In this document: positions 1 to 8,510 of the stretch, piece by piece
How the letters are laid out: every line of letters starts with the position of its first letter
Numbering within the stretch: position 1 is the stretch's first letter
Source of the DNA: Candidatus Korarchaeum sp.
GTDB taxonomy: Archaea; Korarchaeota; Korarchaeia; Korarchaeales; Korarchaeaceae
Length of the DNA: 64,000 bases
Assembly (NCBI GenBank): GCA_020833055.1
Contig: JAJHQZ010000001.1
Span: 248,001 to 312,000 of the forward strand
Direction: 5' to 3'
Notes under the pieces: model-generated
The model's input: the letters and a program-made list of their open reading frames with translations, nothing else
What the model was told of the DNA's origin: nothing
Database searches by the model: none
Translations under genes and position numbers: made by a program

Positions 1-594
1 CTTGGTCAGTGCTAGGGGGTTTATCTCGAGCATCATCGCATCATATTCGACCGCTATATCCCATAATGAACTTATTATCCTCTGTATCTCGTTAACTTTA
101 TCCGGGACGTTCTTGGCTGCGTTTTTAGCTAGAGCCCTAGCTATATGGGACCTCATCCCTATGAGCGGATGGACGGTCCTCTTCTCTATTGACTCGGGGT
201 GGCTTGCAGCTATCTCCTCAACATCCATCCCTCCGTAAGGGGTGGATATGAAGGTCATGCCCCTCGAGTTCCTGTCAATTATCCCTCCGATATATATCTC
301 GGTGACTGTATCAATAGGTTCCTCGACAAGCAAGGAGCTCACTTCATATCCATAGAAAGTCCTTGAAAATAGCTCTTTAGCTACTTCTCTCGCTTCATTT
401 GGGGAATTGACTAACTTTATTCCGCCAGCTCTCCCTCTCTGTCCATGGGGTATCTGTATCTTCAGGACCCCCCTTCCTCCAAGTTTCTCAACAGCTGAAG
501 CAGCTTCCTCAGGATCTCTCGCTAGAATTCCCTTCGGAATCGGTATACCCTTAGAGGCCAGGGCCTCCTTTGACTCATACTCCAGAAGCCTCAT
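1..594 (-). CDS. sucC: Succinyl-CoA synthetase (ADP-forming) beta subunit, partial
   Basis: This gene makes the beta subunit of succinyl-CoA ligase, the ATP-grasp half of the TCA-cycle enzyme that interconverts succinyl-CoA and succinate with substrate-level phosphorylation. The minus strand is open from ATG at 594 to the window edge (198 codons, no stop), so the C-terminal half lies outside. The N-terminus reads MRLLEYESKEALASKGIPIP, the usual ATP-grasp start of this family. Further on are KIQIPHGQRGRAGGIKLV and, near the edge, LEINPLALTK, where the family has its metal-binding Glu/Asn. It is divergent from sucD across 65 bases. Identity is secure; the C-terminus cannot be judged. Confidence 0.93.
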   Translation of the reverse strand, partial: MRLLEYESKEALASKGIPIPKGILARDPEEAASAVEKLGGRGVLKIQIPHGQRGRAGGIKLVNSPNEAREVAKELFSRTFYGYEVSSLLVEEPIDTVTEIYIGGIIDRNSRGMTFISTPYGGMDVEEIAASHPESIEKRTVHPLIGMRSHIARALAKNAAKNVPDKVNEIQRIISSLWDIAVEYDAMMLEINPLALTK

Positions 595-618
595 GATGCA
601 TCTGATACTTAATCATCG

Positions 619-633
619 ATATTTTTAATATTT
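619..633. promoter_or_regulatory. Shared TATA region of divergent sucC and sucD
   Basis: The only AT-rich block in the 65-base spacer is a nearly self-complementary stretch of A and T at 619-633. A TATA box centred near 626 would put the sucD start of transcription near 652 (ATG at 660) and the sucC start near 600 (ATG at 594). One element therefore probably serves both genes and keeps subunit levels matched. This is position-based inference. Confidence 0.5.
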
Positions 634-659
634 GACCTCCCAGTCCGGGAGGTGGAGGC

Positions 660-1535
660 ATGGCGATACTAGTCAGGGAAGGGATGAGAGTACTAGTTCA
701 GGGGATAACTGGAAGGCAGGGGACTATACATACGAAGCTGATGCTCGAATATGGGACGAAGATAGTTGCGGGCGTTACCCCTGGGAAGTCTGGAGCTAAA
801 GTACATGGTGTGCCAGTTTTCGATTCTGTTGAGGAGGCTGTGAGGGAGAAGGGACCTATAGATGCATCTATAGTCTTCGTCCCAGCCCCTTATGCGATGG
901 ATGCTGTTATAGAGGCAGTGGATAACGCTATTCCACTGGTCGTAGTCATAACTGAGGGGATACCCGTCCACGATACCGCTAAATTCGTCAGCTATGCGAG
1001 GAGCATGGGTACAACGATAATAGGTCCCAACTGCCCGGGCATAATAGCTCCGGGTAAGGTGAAGATAGGGATAATGCCAGCTGACTCCTTCGCGCCCGGA
1101 CCAGTCGGTATAGTATCGAGGAGCGGGACCCTGACTTACGAGATCTCCTTATCCCTGAAGAATGCTGGATATGGGTCAAGCACGACTATAGGAATAGGAG
1201 GAGATCCCATAACTGGTTTGAACTTCATAGAGGTCTTAGAGTTATTCAAGGAGGATCCAGAGACTAAAGCAGTCGTGATAGTCGGGGAGATAGGGGGAGA
1301 TGCTGAGGAGAGGGCAGCCAAGTACATAGCTCAGGGCTATCCCAAGCCTGTAGTGGCTTACGTGGCTGGGAGGACAGCTCCCCCTGGGAAGAGGATGGGC
1401 CACGCGGGGGCGATAATAACAGCTGGCCAGGGGACAGTCGAAAGCAAGGAAAGAGCTTTCTCAGAGGCGGGGGTTCCTGTAGCTAGGACTCCCTTCGAAG
1501 TTGCTCCCCTCCTAGCTGAAAGATTGAGGCATTAA
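660..1535 (+). CDS. sucD: Succinyl-CoA synthetase alpha subunit
   Basis: This is the CoA-binding and phosphohistidine subunit that pairs with SucC. Length (291 aa) is normal for the family. The N-terminal Rossmann domain shows the CoA-binding stretch [11 protein letters not shown] (residues 15-25). GPNCPG lies at 122-127. The ligase domain has GEIGG (209-213) and the catalytic loop GKRMGHAG, whose His (about 248) is the phosphorylated residue. The ribosome-binding sequence GGAGGTGG ends a few bases before ATG 660. The gene is divergent from sucC rather than in the usual sucCD operon. Identity is secure. Confidence 0.96.
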   Translation: MAILVREGMRVLVQGITGRQGTIHTKLMLEYGTKIVAGVTPGKSGAKVHGVPVFDSVEEAVREKGPIDASIVFVPAPYAMDAVIEAVDNAIPLVVVITEGIPVHDTAKFVSYARSMGTTIIGPNCPGIIAPGKVKIGIMPADSFAPGPVGIVSRSGTLTYEISLSLKNAGYGSSTTIGIGGDPITGLNFIEVLELFKEDPETKAVVIVGEIGGDAEERAAKYIAQGYPKPVVAYVAGRTAPPGKRMGHAGAIITAGQGTVESKERAFSEAGVPVARTPFEVAPLLAERLRH

Positions 1536-1544
1536 AGTCCTCAT

Positions 1545-2801
1545 CTAAGATTTGCAGGGAGGTATGTCCTCCAAGTAAACCACATCAGCTCGCTCGAGGA
1601 GGTAGCTGATATCAGCATTTAGATAAGGATCTACTTTAGCTATGAAAGCGCCGGATGGCGGATACATCTGAACTAAGCCTATAACGTAGAGCTTATCACC
1701 ATCTAAGAGGACATCATATACCTGTGAATTTCCCTGTGGCGTACCATTCCTTTGGACGAATATCTCCTGCGCCTTAGCGTGGTAAATAGATTCGTTCAAA
1801 TAAATTGCATATATCGATTCATTTATTAAGCCCACGTATCCAGTGAATAAATTGGGATCCCAGCCGAATATATAAGCTCTACCATTGAGCACCTTCGCCT
1901 TAGCTGCGCATCCCTCCCCGAACGGGGGCTTCCATCGAGCCTCCCCCAAGATGTTACCATCCTTATCTACGTATATGTAGCGGCAGGAGGAACTTGAAAC
2001 TGCCAGGAGGAGCCCGTTCTTATGGCTGAATATATGAGCAACACCACTTAGTTCTTCGCTGGTCTCGATTTCCTTCTTGAGCTCCAAGTTGCCTTCCTCA
2101 TCGAACCTCAGGAGCATCAGTTTGTAGGGTCCCGTGACCTCCCCCGAGATATAGGTTACGTATATCTTTCCATCCAATACGGAGACTCGCCTTCCCGCTA
2201 TAGCTTCATTAGCATCCAAGACCCTGAATGATCTAATCAGATTACCGTTTCCATCGAATATATCGAGATAATAGTAATCCCCTTTAAGCTCTATTGCATA
2301 AATTTTATTATTTGCTACTCTGAAATCCGTGAAGTTCCCATCAACAGACCATATCAAGTTGAGCTCCGAATCGAACATGGCAATACCTGTGACCTGCTCT
2401 CGGGACTCCGCCGCTACAAATCTATCCTCATCGTACTTCTCAGCTCTCCATAACTCATGCTTGAGTTTCGCATGGCATATCGGCCTCAGATCCTCGGAGA
2501 GAATTACTGCAACTCCCTCATAATAACCGCCTAACGCATATATCTTATCCTTAATCTTCAGGATAGCATCGCTGGGTACATCGAGCCTCTTCTTCGGATC
2601 CTTTCGATCTATGAAGATAGCATCCCTCCCGGTTGTGGATAACGTCGTTGAATTGTCATGCTCTATAAGACTGCTGGTATTAGGGCTAGTGTTATGAACC
2701 TGTGTATTAGAATGGCCAATCTGAGTTATTTCCATCGAGATTACTGCGGATATGATAACTATGAGGATTACAGTAACCAGGAATGCCTTCTTATTCATCA
2801 T
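1545..2801 (-). CDS. Secreted or membrane-anchored beta-propeller-like protein, unknown function
   Basis: I do not recognise a named family. The 418-residue product begins with a hydrophobic segment (about residues 6-23, after MMNKK), then a Ser/Thr/Asn-rich linker to about residue 60. The rest is repeated beta-rich units of the type KIYALGG, KIYAIELKGDYYYLDIFD, KIYVTYISG, RAYIFGWD and KLYVIGLVQ, spaced 40-60 residues apart. This is the look of a WD/Kelch/PQQ-type propeller on the outer face of the cell. Four to five Cys are scattered in the ectodomain. It is divergent from another secreted protein gene at 2906. Codon use looks like that of its neighbours. Function is unknown. Confidence 0.6.
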   Translation of the reverse strand: MMNKKAFLVTVILIVIISAVISMEITQIGHSNTQVHNTSPNTSSLIEHDNSTTLSTTGRDAIFIDRKDPKKRLDVPSDAILKIKDKIYALGGYYEGVAVILSEDLRPICHAKLKHELWRAEKYDEDRFVAAESREQVTGIAMFDSELNLIWSVDGNFTDFRVANNKIYAIELKGDYYYLDIFDGNGNLIRSFRVLDANEAIAGRRVSVLDGKIYVTYISGEVTGPYKLMLLRFDEEGNLELKKEIETSEELSGVAHIFSHKNGLLLAVSSSSCRYIYVDKDGNILGEARWKPPFGEGCAAKAKVLNGRAYIFGWDPNLFTGYVGLINESIYAIYLNESIYHAKAQEIFVQRNGTPQGNSQVYDVLLDGDKLYVIGLVQMYPPSGAFIAKVDPYLNADISYLLERADVVYLEDIPPCKS

Positions 2802-2905
2802 CCAATAATACAGTAAATCATAAATATAAATTTCTCGTCATTCGTCGTATATATATAGCTATCGCATGAAAACCTCTATATTATTTTTCCTTCTCTATTC
2901 GGATT

Positions 2906-3811
2906 ATGAGAGACCTTCTATTAGTTTCCCTACTCATATTGCTTTTATTACCCATCCTGCATGGAGCGGCTCAGCCGGATAATACGACTCGAGAACTGGA
3001 CCCTGAGCTGATGGAGTTGAAGAAAAGGATAGATGAGAAGATAGACATGACTGAATTGAAGAAATTTTGGGAAGAAATGAAGAATGTACCCGGACCGAGT
3101 TTAACGCCAGAGCCCAACGTATACGTCCCAGGAAGGGGTTACGTCACTGATGAGCAGGGGAGGTTCATCTCGCCTTTAGGAACCACTGAGACAGATCGTT
3201 ACTATGATATATATGGTAATAGCTTTTACGTTTATGTGAATGATAAGCTCACATTCGGTAGTGTGGCATACAGTCAATTCAAAGGAACTTATTTCTCAAT
3301 CTTCGATACAAATGGAAGATGTATGAATTGCAATGATAAACAGACATATTCAGATTACAAGAATTATGAATGGATAAGGCAGCAAGTTGCTGAAAAGAAT
3401 TATCCAAAATACTTCAAAGTGCATGTGAAATACTTCATACAGGCCAAGCTAAAGGATTATGTGTATAAGAATGGGAATATGAATAATAAAGTGTATCTGG
3501 TAGTTAGATACGGGTCAGGATATATTACTCAATTCGAGGCAGAGCTATGGAGTGAGGAAAACTATTGTAAGGGGGTTAACATGAGCATGAAGTGTTACCA
3601 TGTAGGCTGGGGTAATAATCGCTGTGGCTATCCCGATGATACGGATGGAGGTGCTTCCCGCATAAGGGGGAAGACTATATCCGTATCAGTAGGGTTCTCT
3701 TACTACAGGCCCTATCCTACACTATCGAGCAGGAGCTTCGGCCGTCCTTATATCATAACTCTATACTCCCGCTTCTACCACCAATTCGCCCTATTGGGGG
3801 TAAAGGGATGA
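2906..3811 (+). CDS. Secreted protein of unknown function
   Basis: The 301-residue product has a signal peptide (MRDLLLVSLLILLLLPILHG, cleavage probably near AAQP), a charged helix (about residues 30-65), a Pro-rich linker, then a Tyr- and Gly-rich beta domain. Cysteines fall in two groups: RCMNC near residue 135 and YCKG...KCYHVGW...RCGYPDD near 215-250, so disulfides or a metal site are possible. No known family is recognised. It stands alone, divergent from the propeller-like gene and followed by an AT-rich spacer. Extracellular location is inferred from the leader. Confidence 0.6.
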   Translation: MRDLLLVSLLILLLLPILHGAAQPDNTTRELDPELMELKKRIDEKIDMTELKKFWEEMKNVPGPSLTPEPNVYVPGRGYVTDEQGRFISPLGTTETDRYYDIYGNSFYVYVNDKLTFGSVAYSQFKGTYFSIFDTNGRCMNCNDKQTYSDYKNYEWIRQQVAEKNYPKYFKVHVKYFIQAKLKDYVYKNGNMNNKVYLVVRYGSGYITQFEAELWSEENYCKGVNMSMKCYHVGWGNNRCGYPDDTDGGASRIRGKTISVSVGFSYYRPYPTLSSRSFGRPYIITLYSRFYHQFALLGVKG

Positions 3812-3993
3812 GATCTCTTGAAATGTATAACCCCCATCACTTTATTTTCATTATGGAAGCCCCTATTGTTTAATATCTCATAAAAGCTCTGATATCCTAG
3901 GAAATTTTTAACTCACTTATCCCTTATAAACTATAATAATTTTAAAGTTAATGGACTAATGAATTCATCTTTTTAGCAAAAACGGTTGAGAGA

Positions 3994-4245
3994 TCACTCA
4001 GTCCCTCCAGATCCCTCTTTCAGCAAGTACCCCTTCCCCTCCGCCGTTATCCTGTAGAAAGTATAGCCCCCATGGGAGAATTTCTCAAGGAGCCCCTCAT
4101 TGACCATCTCATCGAGGAGCTTCTTGAGGACTGATATCGAAACCTCCATTCTATTGACTATCTCCCTTAAATGTAGCACCCCTTCTTTCTCAAGTTCCCT
4201 CAGGACCCTCTCCCTCAATCCCGATTCCATATTTGTCACCGGCAT
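3994..4245 (-). CDS. Small winged-helix DNA-binding protein
   Basis: The 83-residue product is a single winged helix: recognition-type helices LREIVNRMEVSISVLKKLL and LDEMVNEGLLEKF, followed by a wing (GGYTFYRIT). This is an ArsR/MarR-like layout, so it is probably a transcription regulator. ATG 4245 is the longest start. ATG 4230 (MESGLRERVL) has GGTGA upstream at good spacing and may be the true start, giving 78 aa. It is divergent from rpl40e, whose promoter it shares. Target genes are unknown. Confidence 0.65.
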   Translation of the reverse strand: MPVTNMESGLRERVLRELEKEGVLHLREIVNRMEVSISVLKKLLDEMVNEGLLEKFSHGGYTFYRITAEGKGYLLKEGSGGTE

Positions 4246-4293
4246 GATAAAGCTTTATTTACCTTTAATGTTTCCTAGGGGAAGGGATCGAGA

Positions 4294-4458
4294 ATGCCCA
4301 TAGAGGACCCATTCAAGAGGAGCGTCGCAGCCAAGGCCCTCCTCAATTTCAAGATATGCAGGAAGTGCGGTGCTAGAAATCCGATAACAGCGACTAAATG
4401 TAGGAGGTGCAGGAGCACGAACCTCAGGTTGAAGAAAGCGAAGCTAGTGAGAAAGTGA
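4294..4458 (+). CDS. rpl40e: 50S ribosomal protein L40e
   Basis: This 54-residue protein of the large ribosomal subunit has the zinc ribbon ICRKCGARNP...TKCRRCRS followed by a basic tail, as in archaeal L40e. The four Cys are at about residues 22, 25, 36 and 39. A purine-rich sequence (AGGGGAAGGGA) precedes ATG 4294. The stop codon lies at the edge of the TATA box of the following tRNA-Arg gene. Identity is secure. Confidence 0.95.
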   Translation: MPIEDPFKRSVAAKALLNFKICRKCGARNPITATKCRRCRSTNLRLKKAKLVRK

Positions 4459-4485
4459 TTTATTAAAGGGAGGGTGTATATGAGC

Positions 4486-4561
4486 GGGCCCGTAGCTCAG
4501 CAAGGATCAGAGCGTCGGCCTGCGGAGCCGAAGGTCGCGGGTTCGAGTCCCGCCGGGCCCG
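4486..4561 (+). tRNA. tRNA-Arg(GCG)
   Basis: The acceptor strands GGGCCCG and CGGGCCC pair. The D arm is GCTC/GAGC, the anticodon stem TCGGC/GCCGA has loop CTGCGGA (anticodon GCG, reading CGC/CGU), and the T arm is GCGGG-TTCGAGT-CCCGC. Discriminator G is at 4561 and no CCA is encoded. A TATA box at 4459-4467 would start transcription at about the first tRNA base. A protein reading frame runs through the tRNA into the next gene. Confidence 0.95.
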
Positions 4562-4569
4562 CTTTACTC

Positions 4570-5526
4570 CTGATTTTTTTAATTCTGCCTTTAGCTCATG
4601 TTGGAGCTCAGCAGAACTTCGATGCAGTCGTCGTCAGGGGAGATATATACACGGATTGGATAATAGCGATGTCATACGGCATGTCCCACGGCTCCTGGAT
4701 AATCCAACTCACTCCCACAAATGAGAATGAAGTATTGAAGCTAATAACGGGATTAGCGGGCTTCAAGAGGAACATATCGATCTTGATAGTGGGAGCACCT
4801 AATGCAGTACCGATAGAGTTCGAGGAGAAGCTCCAGAACCTAGGAATAGTGGTCAAGAGGGTGGGCGGAGCCACGAGGCTGGATACATCCCTTTACCTCG
4901 CGATAAATTACTGGAGGGATTGCAAATCGCTGGTCCTCGTCGATGGGTTCAACTCATCCTATTACTTAGCCGCTCTGAGCGTAGCGGTTGAGAGGAAAGC
5001 CCCTATAATATACACGAAGGAAGGTAAGCCTCCGGATGGTTTTAGGGAATCCTTGGAGAATCATCTGAAGGACTTAAAATCGATAGTAGTTGTAGGAGGG
5101 AGCTTGGATCCCGATGAAGCTGATTTCCTGAGGTCCAAGGGGTACTCAGTGAGCTACATCTCAGGGATGAACGTGACCCTGAGGTATCCGGAAGATAATA
5201 AGCTCATATCTTGGGAGATAGCTGCCCCTATGCTCGCTTTAGTGGGCTTCCCCTTGGGGTCCCTCCTGACTTACATCCTGATGAGGAGGGGAAAGAGGGG
5301 AGAGGGTGGCCTGATGGATTTCCTCACTCTAGATGAGAGGAAGCTCGTCGAGGTAGTTAAGGAGAAGGGGGAAGTATTTCAAGAGGAATTACCTGGATTG
5401 ACAGGATTTTCCAAGCCTAAGATAAGCAGGATGATAGCCGAACTCTCCGATAGGAGGATATTGAGCAAGGAGAAGTATGGGAAGACCTATATAATAAGGC
5501 TCAGTGAGAGGGCCAGGAACCTTTAA
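4570..5526 (+). CDS. Membrane-anchored winged-helix regulator with CWB2-like ectodomain
   Basis: Domains in order are a hydrophobic leader (LLLIFLILPLAHVGAQ), an ectodomain resembling the cell-wall-binding repeat 2 fold (units ending VVVRGDIYTDW..., LGIVVKRVGGATRLDTSLYL, SIVVVGGSLD), one membrane span (about 5212-5280, then RRGKRG), and a cytoplasmic winged helix (LDERKLVEVVKEKG ... GFSKPKISRMIAELSDRRIL). It looks like a one-component sensor that carries an outside signal to DNA. The start is unclear: no ATG, GTG or TTG occurs in frame between the tRNA-Arg 3' end and ATG 4669, which lies inside the ectodomain. CTG 4570 is given as a stand-in. A related regulator is at 47892-49001. Confidence 0.7.
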   Translation: MIFLILPLAHVGAQQNFDAVVVRGDIYTDWIIAMSYGMSHGSWIIQLTPTNENEVLKLITGLAGFKRNISILIVGAPNAVPIEFEEKLQNLGIVVKRVGGATRLDTSLYLAINYWRDCKSLVLVDGFNSSYYLAALSVAVERKAPIIYTKEGKPPDGFRESLENHLKDLKSIVVVGGSLDPDEADFLRSKGYSVSYISGMNVTLRYPEDNKLISWEIAAPMLALVGFPLGSLLTYILMRRGKRGEGGLMDFLTLDERKLVEVVKEKGEVFQEELPGLTGFSKPKISRMIAELSDRRILSKEKYGKTYIIRLSERARNL

Positions 5527-5559
5527 ATTACTCGAGCTATGGGGATTGGAGGTGGTAAT

Positions 5560-5766
5560 TTGTCCGAAGAGAGGTTGGTGTTCAAGCTCCTACCAGTGGA
5601 TCGCGAGGTGTTCTGTACATCCTGCGGTAGGAAGGTGACTTATGAGAGAGGGATAGTCGCTTTTAAATGTCCTAACTGCGGGGAAGCGATAATAGTAAGG
5701 TGTAGTATCTGTAGGAAGCAAGTTAATGAGTATTCATGCCCTAATTGTGGGTTCACAGGTCCCTGA
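5560..5766 (+). CDS. Zinc-ribbon protein upstream of aEF1B (COG2888-type)
   Basis: The 68-residue product has four CxxC knuckles (FCTSCGRK, KCPNCGEA, RCSICRK, SCPNCGFTG), enough for two zinc sites. Archaea often carry this protein just before the elongation factor 1-beta gene, as here, and it is thought to act in translation or RNA binding. Start TTG 5560 is chosen because GGAGGTG sits at 5548-5554; the in-frame ATG at 5539 has no such site. The stop overlaps the ribosome-binding site of the next gene. Confidence 0.85.
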   Translation: MSEERLVFKLLPVDREVFCTSCGRKVTYERGIVAFKCPNCGEAIIVRCSICRKQVNEYSCPNCGFTGP

Positions 5767-5776
5767 GGTGATCTTG

Positions 5777-6046
5777 ATGGCTAGGATACTCGCTATATAC
5801 AGGGTCTTGCTCGATGGGAGTATCAGCAGTGAGGAAGTTGTTAGGAGTATAAGGGAGGAGCTCGAGAAGAAAGGTTTCAAGCTAGAAGGTTACGATGAGA
5901 ACCCAATAGGATTCGGTATAGTTGCTTTGAACTTAAAGATAACTGCGCCGGAGGAGGATGGCGTTACAGACGCTATATCTAATGTACTCGAGGGGTTGGA
6001 GGGAGTTAGTAGTGTGGAGCTCGATATAGTGAGCAGGGTGAGCTGA
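5777..6046 (+). CDS. ef1b: Translation elongation factor 1-beta (aEF1B)
   Basis: This is the nucleotide exchange factor that reloads aEF1A with GTP. The 89-residue length is typical of the archaeal single-domain form. It begins MARILAIYRVLLDG, contains YDENPIGFGIVALNLKIT, and ends with the acidic-hydrophobic strand GVSSVELDIVSRVS. ATG 5777 is preceded by GAGGTGAT at 5765-5772. It overlaps the next start as TGATG. It forms a three-gene unit with the zinc-ribbon gene and the winged-helix gene. Confidence 0.93.
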   Translation: MARILAIYRVLLDGSISSEEVVRSIREELEKKGFKLEGYDENPIGFGIVALNLKITAPEEDGVTDAISNVLEGLEGVSSVELDIVSRVS

Positions 6047-6294
6047 TGGCAAAGAACTTCCCATTGATCTACATCATATATGAGATAGTGAAGGAGAGAG
6101 GTTCTATAGACGATCTAGAGCTATTCGAGATACTCTCCTCTAAGCTCCAGAGGGTCTCACTCTCCGAGATAGAGAAAGCCCTACTGAAGCTGGAGGTAAT
6201 GGGGAAGATAGTCACCTCTAGCAAGGGGAAGAAAGGAGGGCTCTTAATAGAGCTTGCTGGGGAGAGGAAGTACATAACGCCTGATGAGGAGTGA
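6046..6294 (+). CDS. Small winged-helix-like protein, unknown function
   Basis: The 82-residue product is predicted helical with a winged-helix pattern: IYIIYEIVKERGSIDDLELF, then VSLSEIEKALLKLEVMGKIV and a Gly/Lys turn (SSKGKKGGLLIEL). Its start overlaps the aEF1B stop by one base, so the two are probably co-translated. No named family is recognised. It is convergent with fen, with no spacer between the stops. Confidence 0.6.
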   Translation: MAKNFPLIYIIYEIVKERGSIDDLELFEILSSKLQRVSLSEIEKALLKLEVMGKIVTSSKGKKGGLLIELAGERKYITPDEE

Positions 6295-7323
6295 TCAGAA
6301 CCATGACTCTAGCCCGCCCCCTGAGAGCATTCTATAAGATTCCTCTATCTCATTTATCACTTTTCTCACTCTTTCCTCAGAGAACTCATGCTCCTCTACC
6401 ATGAACTTCAGGAGCCCATCGCTCATAGGCCTCTTCAAAGATGTATCATAATCATCGGTAGTCGGGGGGTTCAGGAAGAATTCGTAGATCGATATGGGAT
6501 CCACATCGAACTCCCAAGGCACCCTTGAGAAGAGATCCTCCGGCCTCTTATACTTCTTGACGAGCTCCAGGGCCCTCTTCACACCTATCCCTTTGACACC
6601 GCCCAAGTTATAATCTGTCCCGACTAAAATCCCTATCATTATCAACTGCTCCCTGCTAATCCCATTCTTCTTGAGGACACTCTCAAGTTCTATTAACTCT
6701 GGGTTTATATCGACATAAACTTCCTTACCCGGGAGCTTCCTCTTACCAGTTATTGTGAGGTTCCTTATCAGCCTCGGAGCTCCGAAGAGGAGGGAATCGT
6801 AATCTTGCGATGCTGTAGCCCATACATCGCCCTTCATCGCCATGTAAGCCGCTTGAGCTTCCCCCTCACTCGGGGCTTGGACGATAGGTACGCCCATTAG
6901 CTTGAGTATGGTCTTACAATCCTCCACTATATCCTCTGTTATATTCAGAGCTGCTTGAGCGTACTTCCTAGCTTCCTCGAGATCTCCGAGCTCAAGGGCC
7001 TCTTTCCACTTCAATTCAGCTTCCTCTCTAGCTCTAACTCTCTCTTCTATCGCTCTGGACTTGAACGAGGGTTTCTCCCCGTCGAACACGTAGATGGGGA
7101 TTATCCCCTCCTTCAGGAAGTTAGCGGTCCTGTAGAAGATGCCGGAGTGGACGCTCGTTATCTCACCCTTGCTAGTCATCAAAGGGGTACCATCGGGCTG
7201 CCTGACTTTCGCTAAGAATTGATACATCGCGTTGAAAGCATCTAAAGCGATCTTCTTCCCAGATATATCGGAGAGCTCCAATTCCACTTTATCCTCGATA
7301 AGCTCCCCTATCTTAACTCCCAT
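6295..7323 (-). CDS. fen: Flap endonuclease 1
   Basis: FEN1 cuts 5' flaps in Okazaki fragment processing and repair. The 342-residue length is typical. The XPG-N region has [13 protein letters not shown] (Asp about 28) and [12 protein letters not shown]. The XPG-I region has [13 protein letters not shown] and [12 protein letters not shown] with the metal-binding acids. A helix-hairpin-helix follows ([20 protein letters not shown]). The C-terminus GGLESWF matches the L-x-x-W-F end of a PCNA-binding motif, although the usual leading Gln is missing. Confidence 0.95.
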   Translation of the reverse strand: MGVKIGELIEDKVELELSDISGKKIALDAFNAMYQFLAKVRQPDGTPLMTSKGEITSVHSGIFYRTANFLKEGIIPIYVFDGEKPSFKSRAIEERVRAREEAELKWKEALELGDLEEARKYAQAALNITEDIVEDCKTILKLMGVPIVQAPSEGEAQAAYMAMKGDVWATASQDYDSLLFGAPRLIRNLTITGKRKLPGKEVYVDINPELIELESVLKKNGISREQLIMIGILVGTDYNLGGVKGIGVKRALELVKKYKRPEDLFSRVPWEFDVDPISIYEFFLNPPTTDDYDTSLKRPMSDGLLKFMVEEHEFSEERVRKVINEIEESYRMLSGGGLESWF

Positions 7324-7378
7324 CTAGGGTCATTATATATGGTAGGGAAGGCAATTAAAAGGCATCGGGGCAATAGTG

Positions 7379-8443
7379 ATGATAACTCTAGTAGGTCCTT
7401 ACTATCCAGCTGTGGGCGGAGTTCAGGTGTACATGACGTATATGGCTAGGGAGCTCCTCTCTATGGGCTTCGAAGTAACTGTAGTCAGCTATAGGGGTTC
7501 TAAAGCTAGATGGGGGGAGAGGCTCATCGAAGTCCCTACTCTCAAGATCAAGGGGCTCAGGGGAATGAGCTTCATCTTGGGAGCTACTAGTATATTGAGG
7601 AGGGAGAAGCCCGATCTAATAATCTCACATTACGCCTCAACATCAGGGATCTCAGGCCTCCTCTCTGGGTTAGATTACTTCTTAGTATTCCATGGGAGTG
7701 AGCTGAAGCTCCCTAAAGCTCTATCTAAGGTAGCGGCATCTAGATCGAGGGCAGTGATATGCGTGAGCAATTGGCTGAGGGAGAGGCTGGATTCTTCTGG
7801 AATAAGAGTCGATGCTGTTATACCTGGCGGAGTTGAGAGCGAGCTCTTCGCTTCCCTCCCCCCTAAGGAAGTAGCTAAGGAGAGATTGGGGATCGAGGGG
7901 AACGTCGTCCTCTCAGTGGGCTCGTTAGTTAGAGCTAAGGGGTTCGATCTGATCCCCGAGGTAGCTAAGATCGTTAACTCCAAGTTGAGAGCGAGCTTCC
8001 TCATAATCGGGAGCGGTCCTGAGGAGAGGAGTATAAGGAGGAGAGCTAAGGAGGAGGGTGTAGAGGATCGCGTCACCTTATTGGGGAAGAAAAGCTATGA
8101 GGAGACTGCAATTTATTATAGGGCAGCTGATCTCCTGCTTCATCCGGCTAGATATGAAGGATATGGCTTGACAGCTCTCGAATCCCTCGCCGCCGGGACT
8201 CCTGTGGTGGCCAGTGATATAGGGGGGATCAAGGATGCGGTGGTAGATGGAGTGGATGGGTTCTTAGTAGCTAGGGATGCGAAGGCCATAGCTGAGAGAG
8301 TAATCTACCTACTCGAGGATGATAATTTGAGGGAGGAAATGGGGAGGAGGGGAAGGGAGAGGGCATTGAAGAGGAGCTGGAGGGTAGTAACTCAGGAATA
8401 CATTGATTTAATGAGGGAGAAGGTCCCTGAGATCTTCCAATGA
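7379..8443 (+). CDS. Glycosyltransferase, GT4 family (GT-B fold)
   Basis: The protein transfers a sugar from a nucleotide donor; acceptor and sugar are unknown. The N-terminal domain starts MITLVGPYYPAVGGVQVYMT, the usual glycine-rich GT4 start. The C-terminal domain has VLSVGSLVRAKGFDL and the donor-binding stretch HPARYEGYGLTALESLAAGTPVVAS with the E-x7-E pattern. Length is about 354. GTG 7376 and ATG 7379 are both possible. A TATA-like CAATTAAAAG at about 7351-7360 would give almost no leader. It is a single gene between fen and pth2. Confidence 0.85.
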   Translation: MITLVGPYYPAVGGVQVYMTYMARELLSMGFEVTVVSYRGSKARWGERLIEVPTLKIKGLRGMSFILGATSILRREKPDLIISHYASTSGISGLLSGLDYFLVFHGSELKLPKALSKVAASRSRAVICVSNWLRERLDSSGIRVDAVIPGGVESELFASLPPKEVAKERLGIEGNVVLSVGSLVRAKGFDLIPEVAKIVNSKLRASFLIIGSGPEERSIRRRAKEEGVEDRVTLLGKKSYEETAIYYRAADLLLHPARYEGYGLTALESLAAGTPVVASDIGGIKDAVVDGVDGFLVARDAKAIAERVIYLLEDDNLREEMGRRGRERALKRSWRVVTQEYIDLMREKVPEIFQ

Positions 8444-8510
8444 GGTCTGAGTGGGTCAAAGCTTATAAATCTCTACTTTGAGGCTAGCTCACGATCTCGA
8501 GGGGGTAGTG

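Noticed and set aside
4474-4569. Translation of the tRNA-Arg region as the N-terminus of the membrane regulator
   Set aside because: The TATA position starts transcription at the tRNA, and the peptide is the familiar meaningless reading of a tRNA gene.
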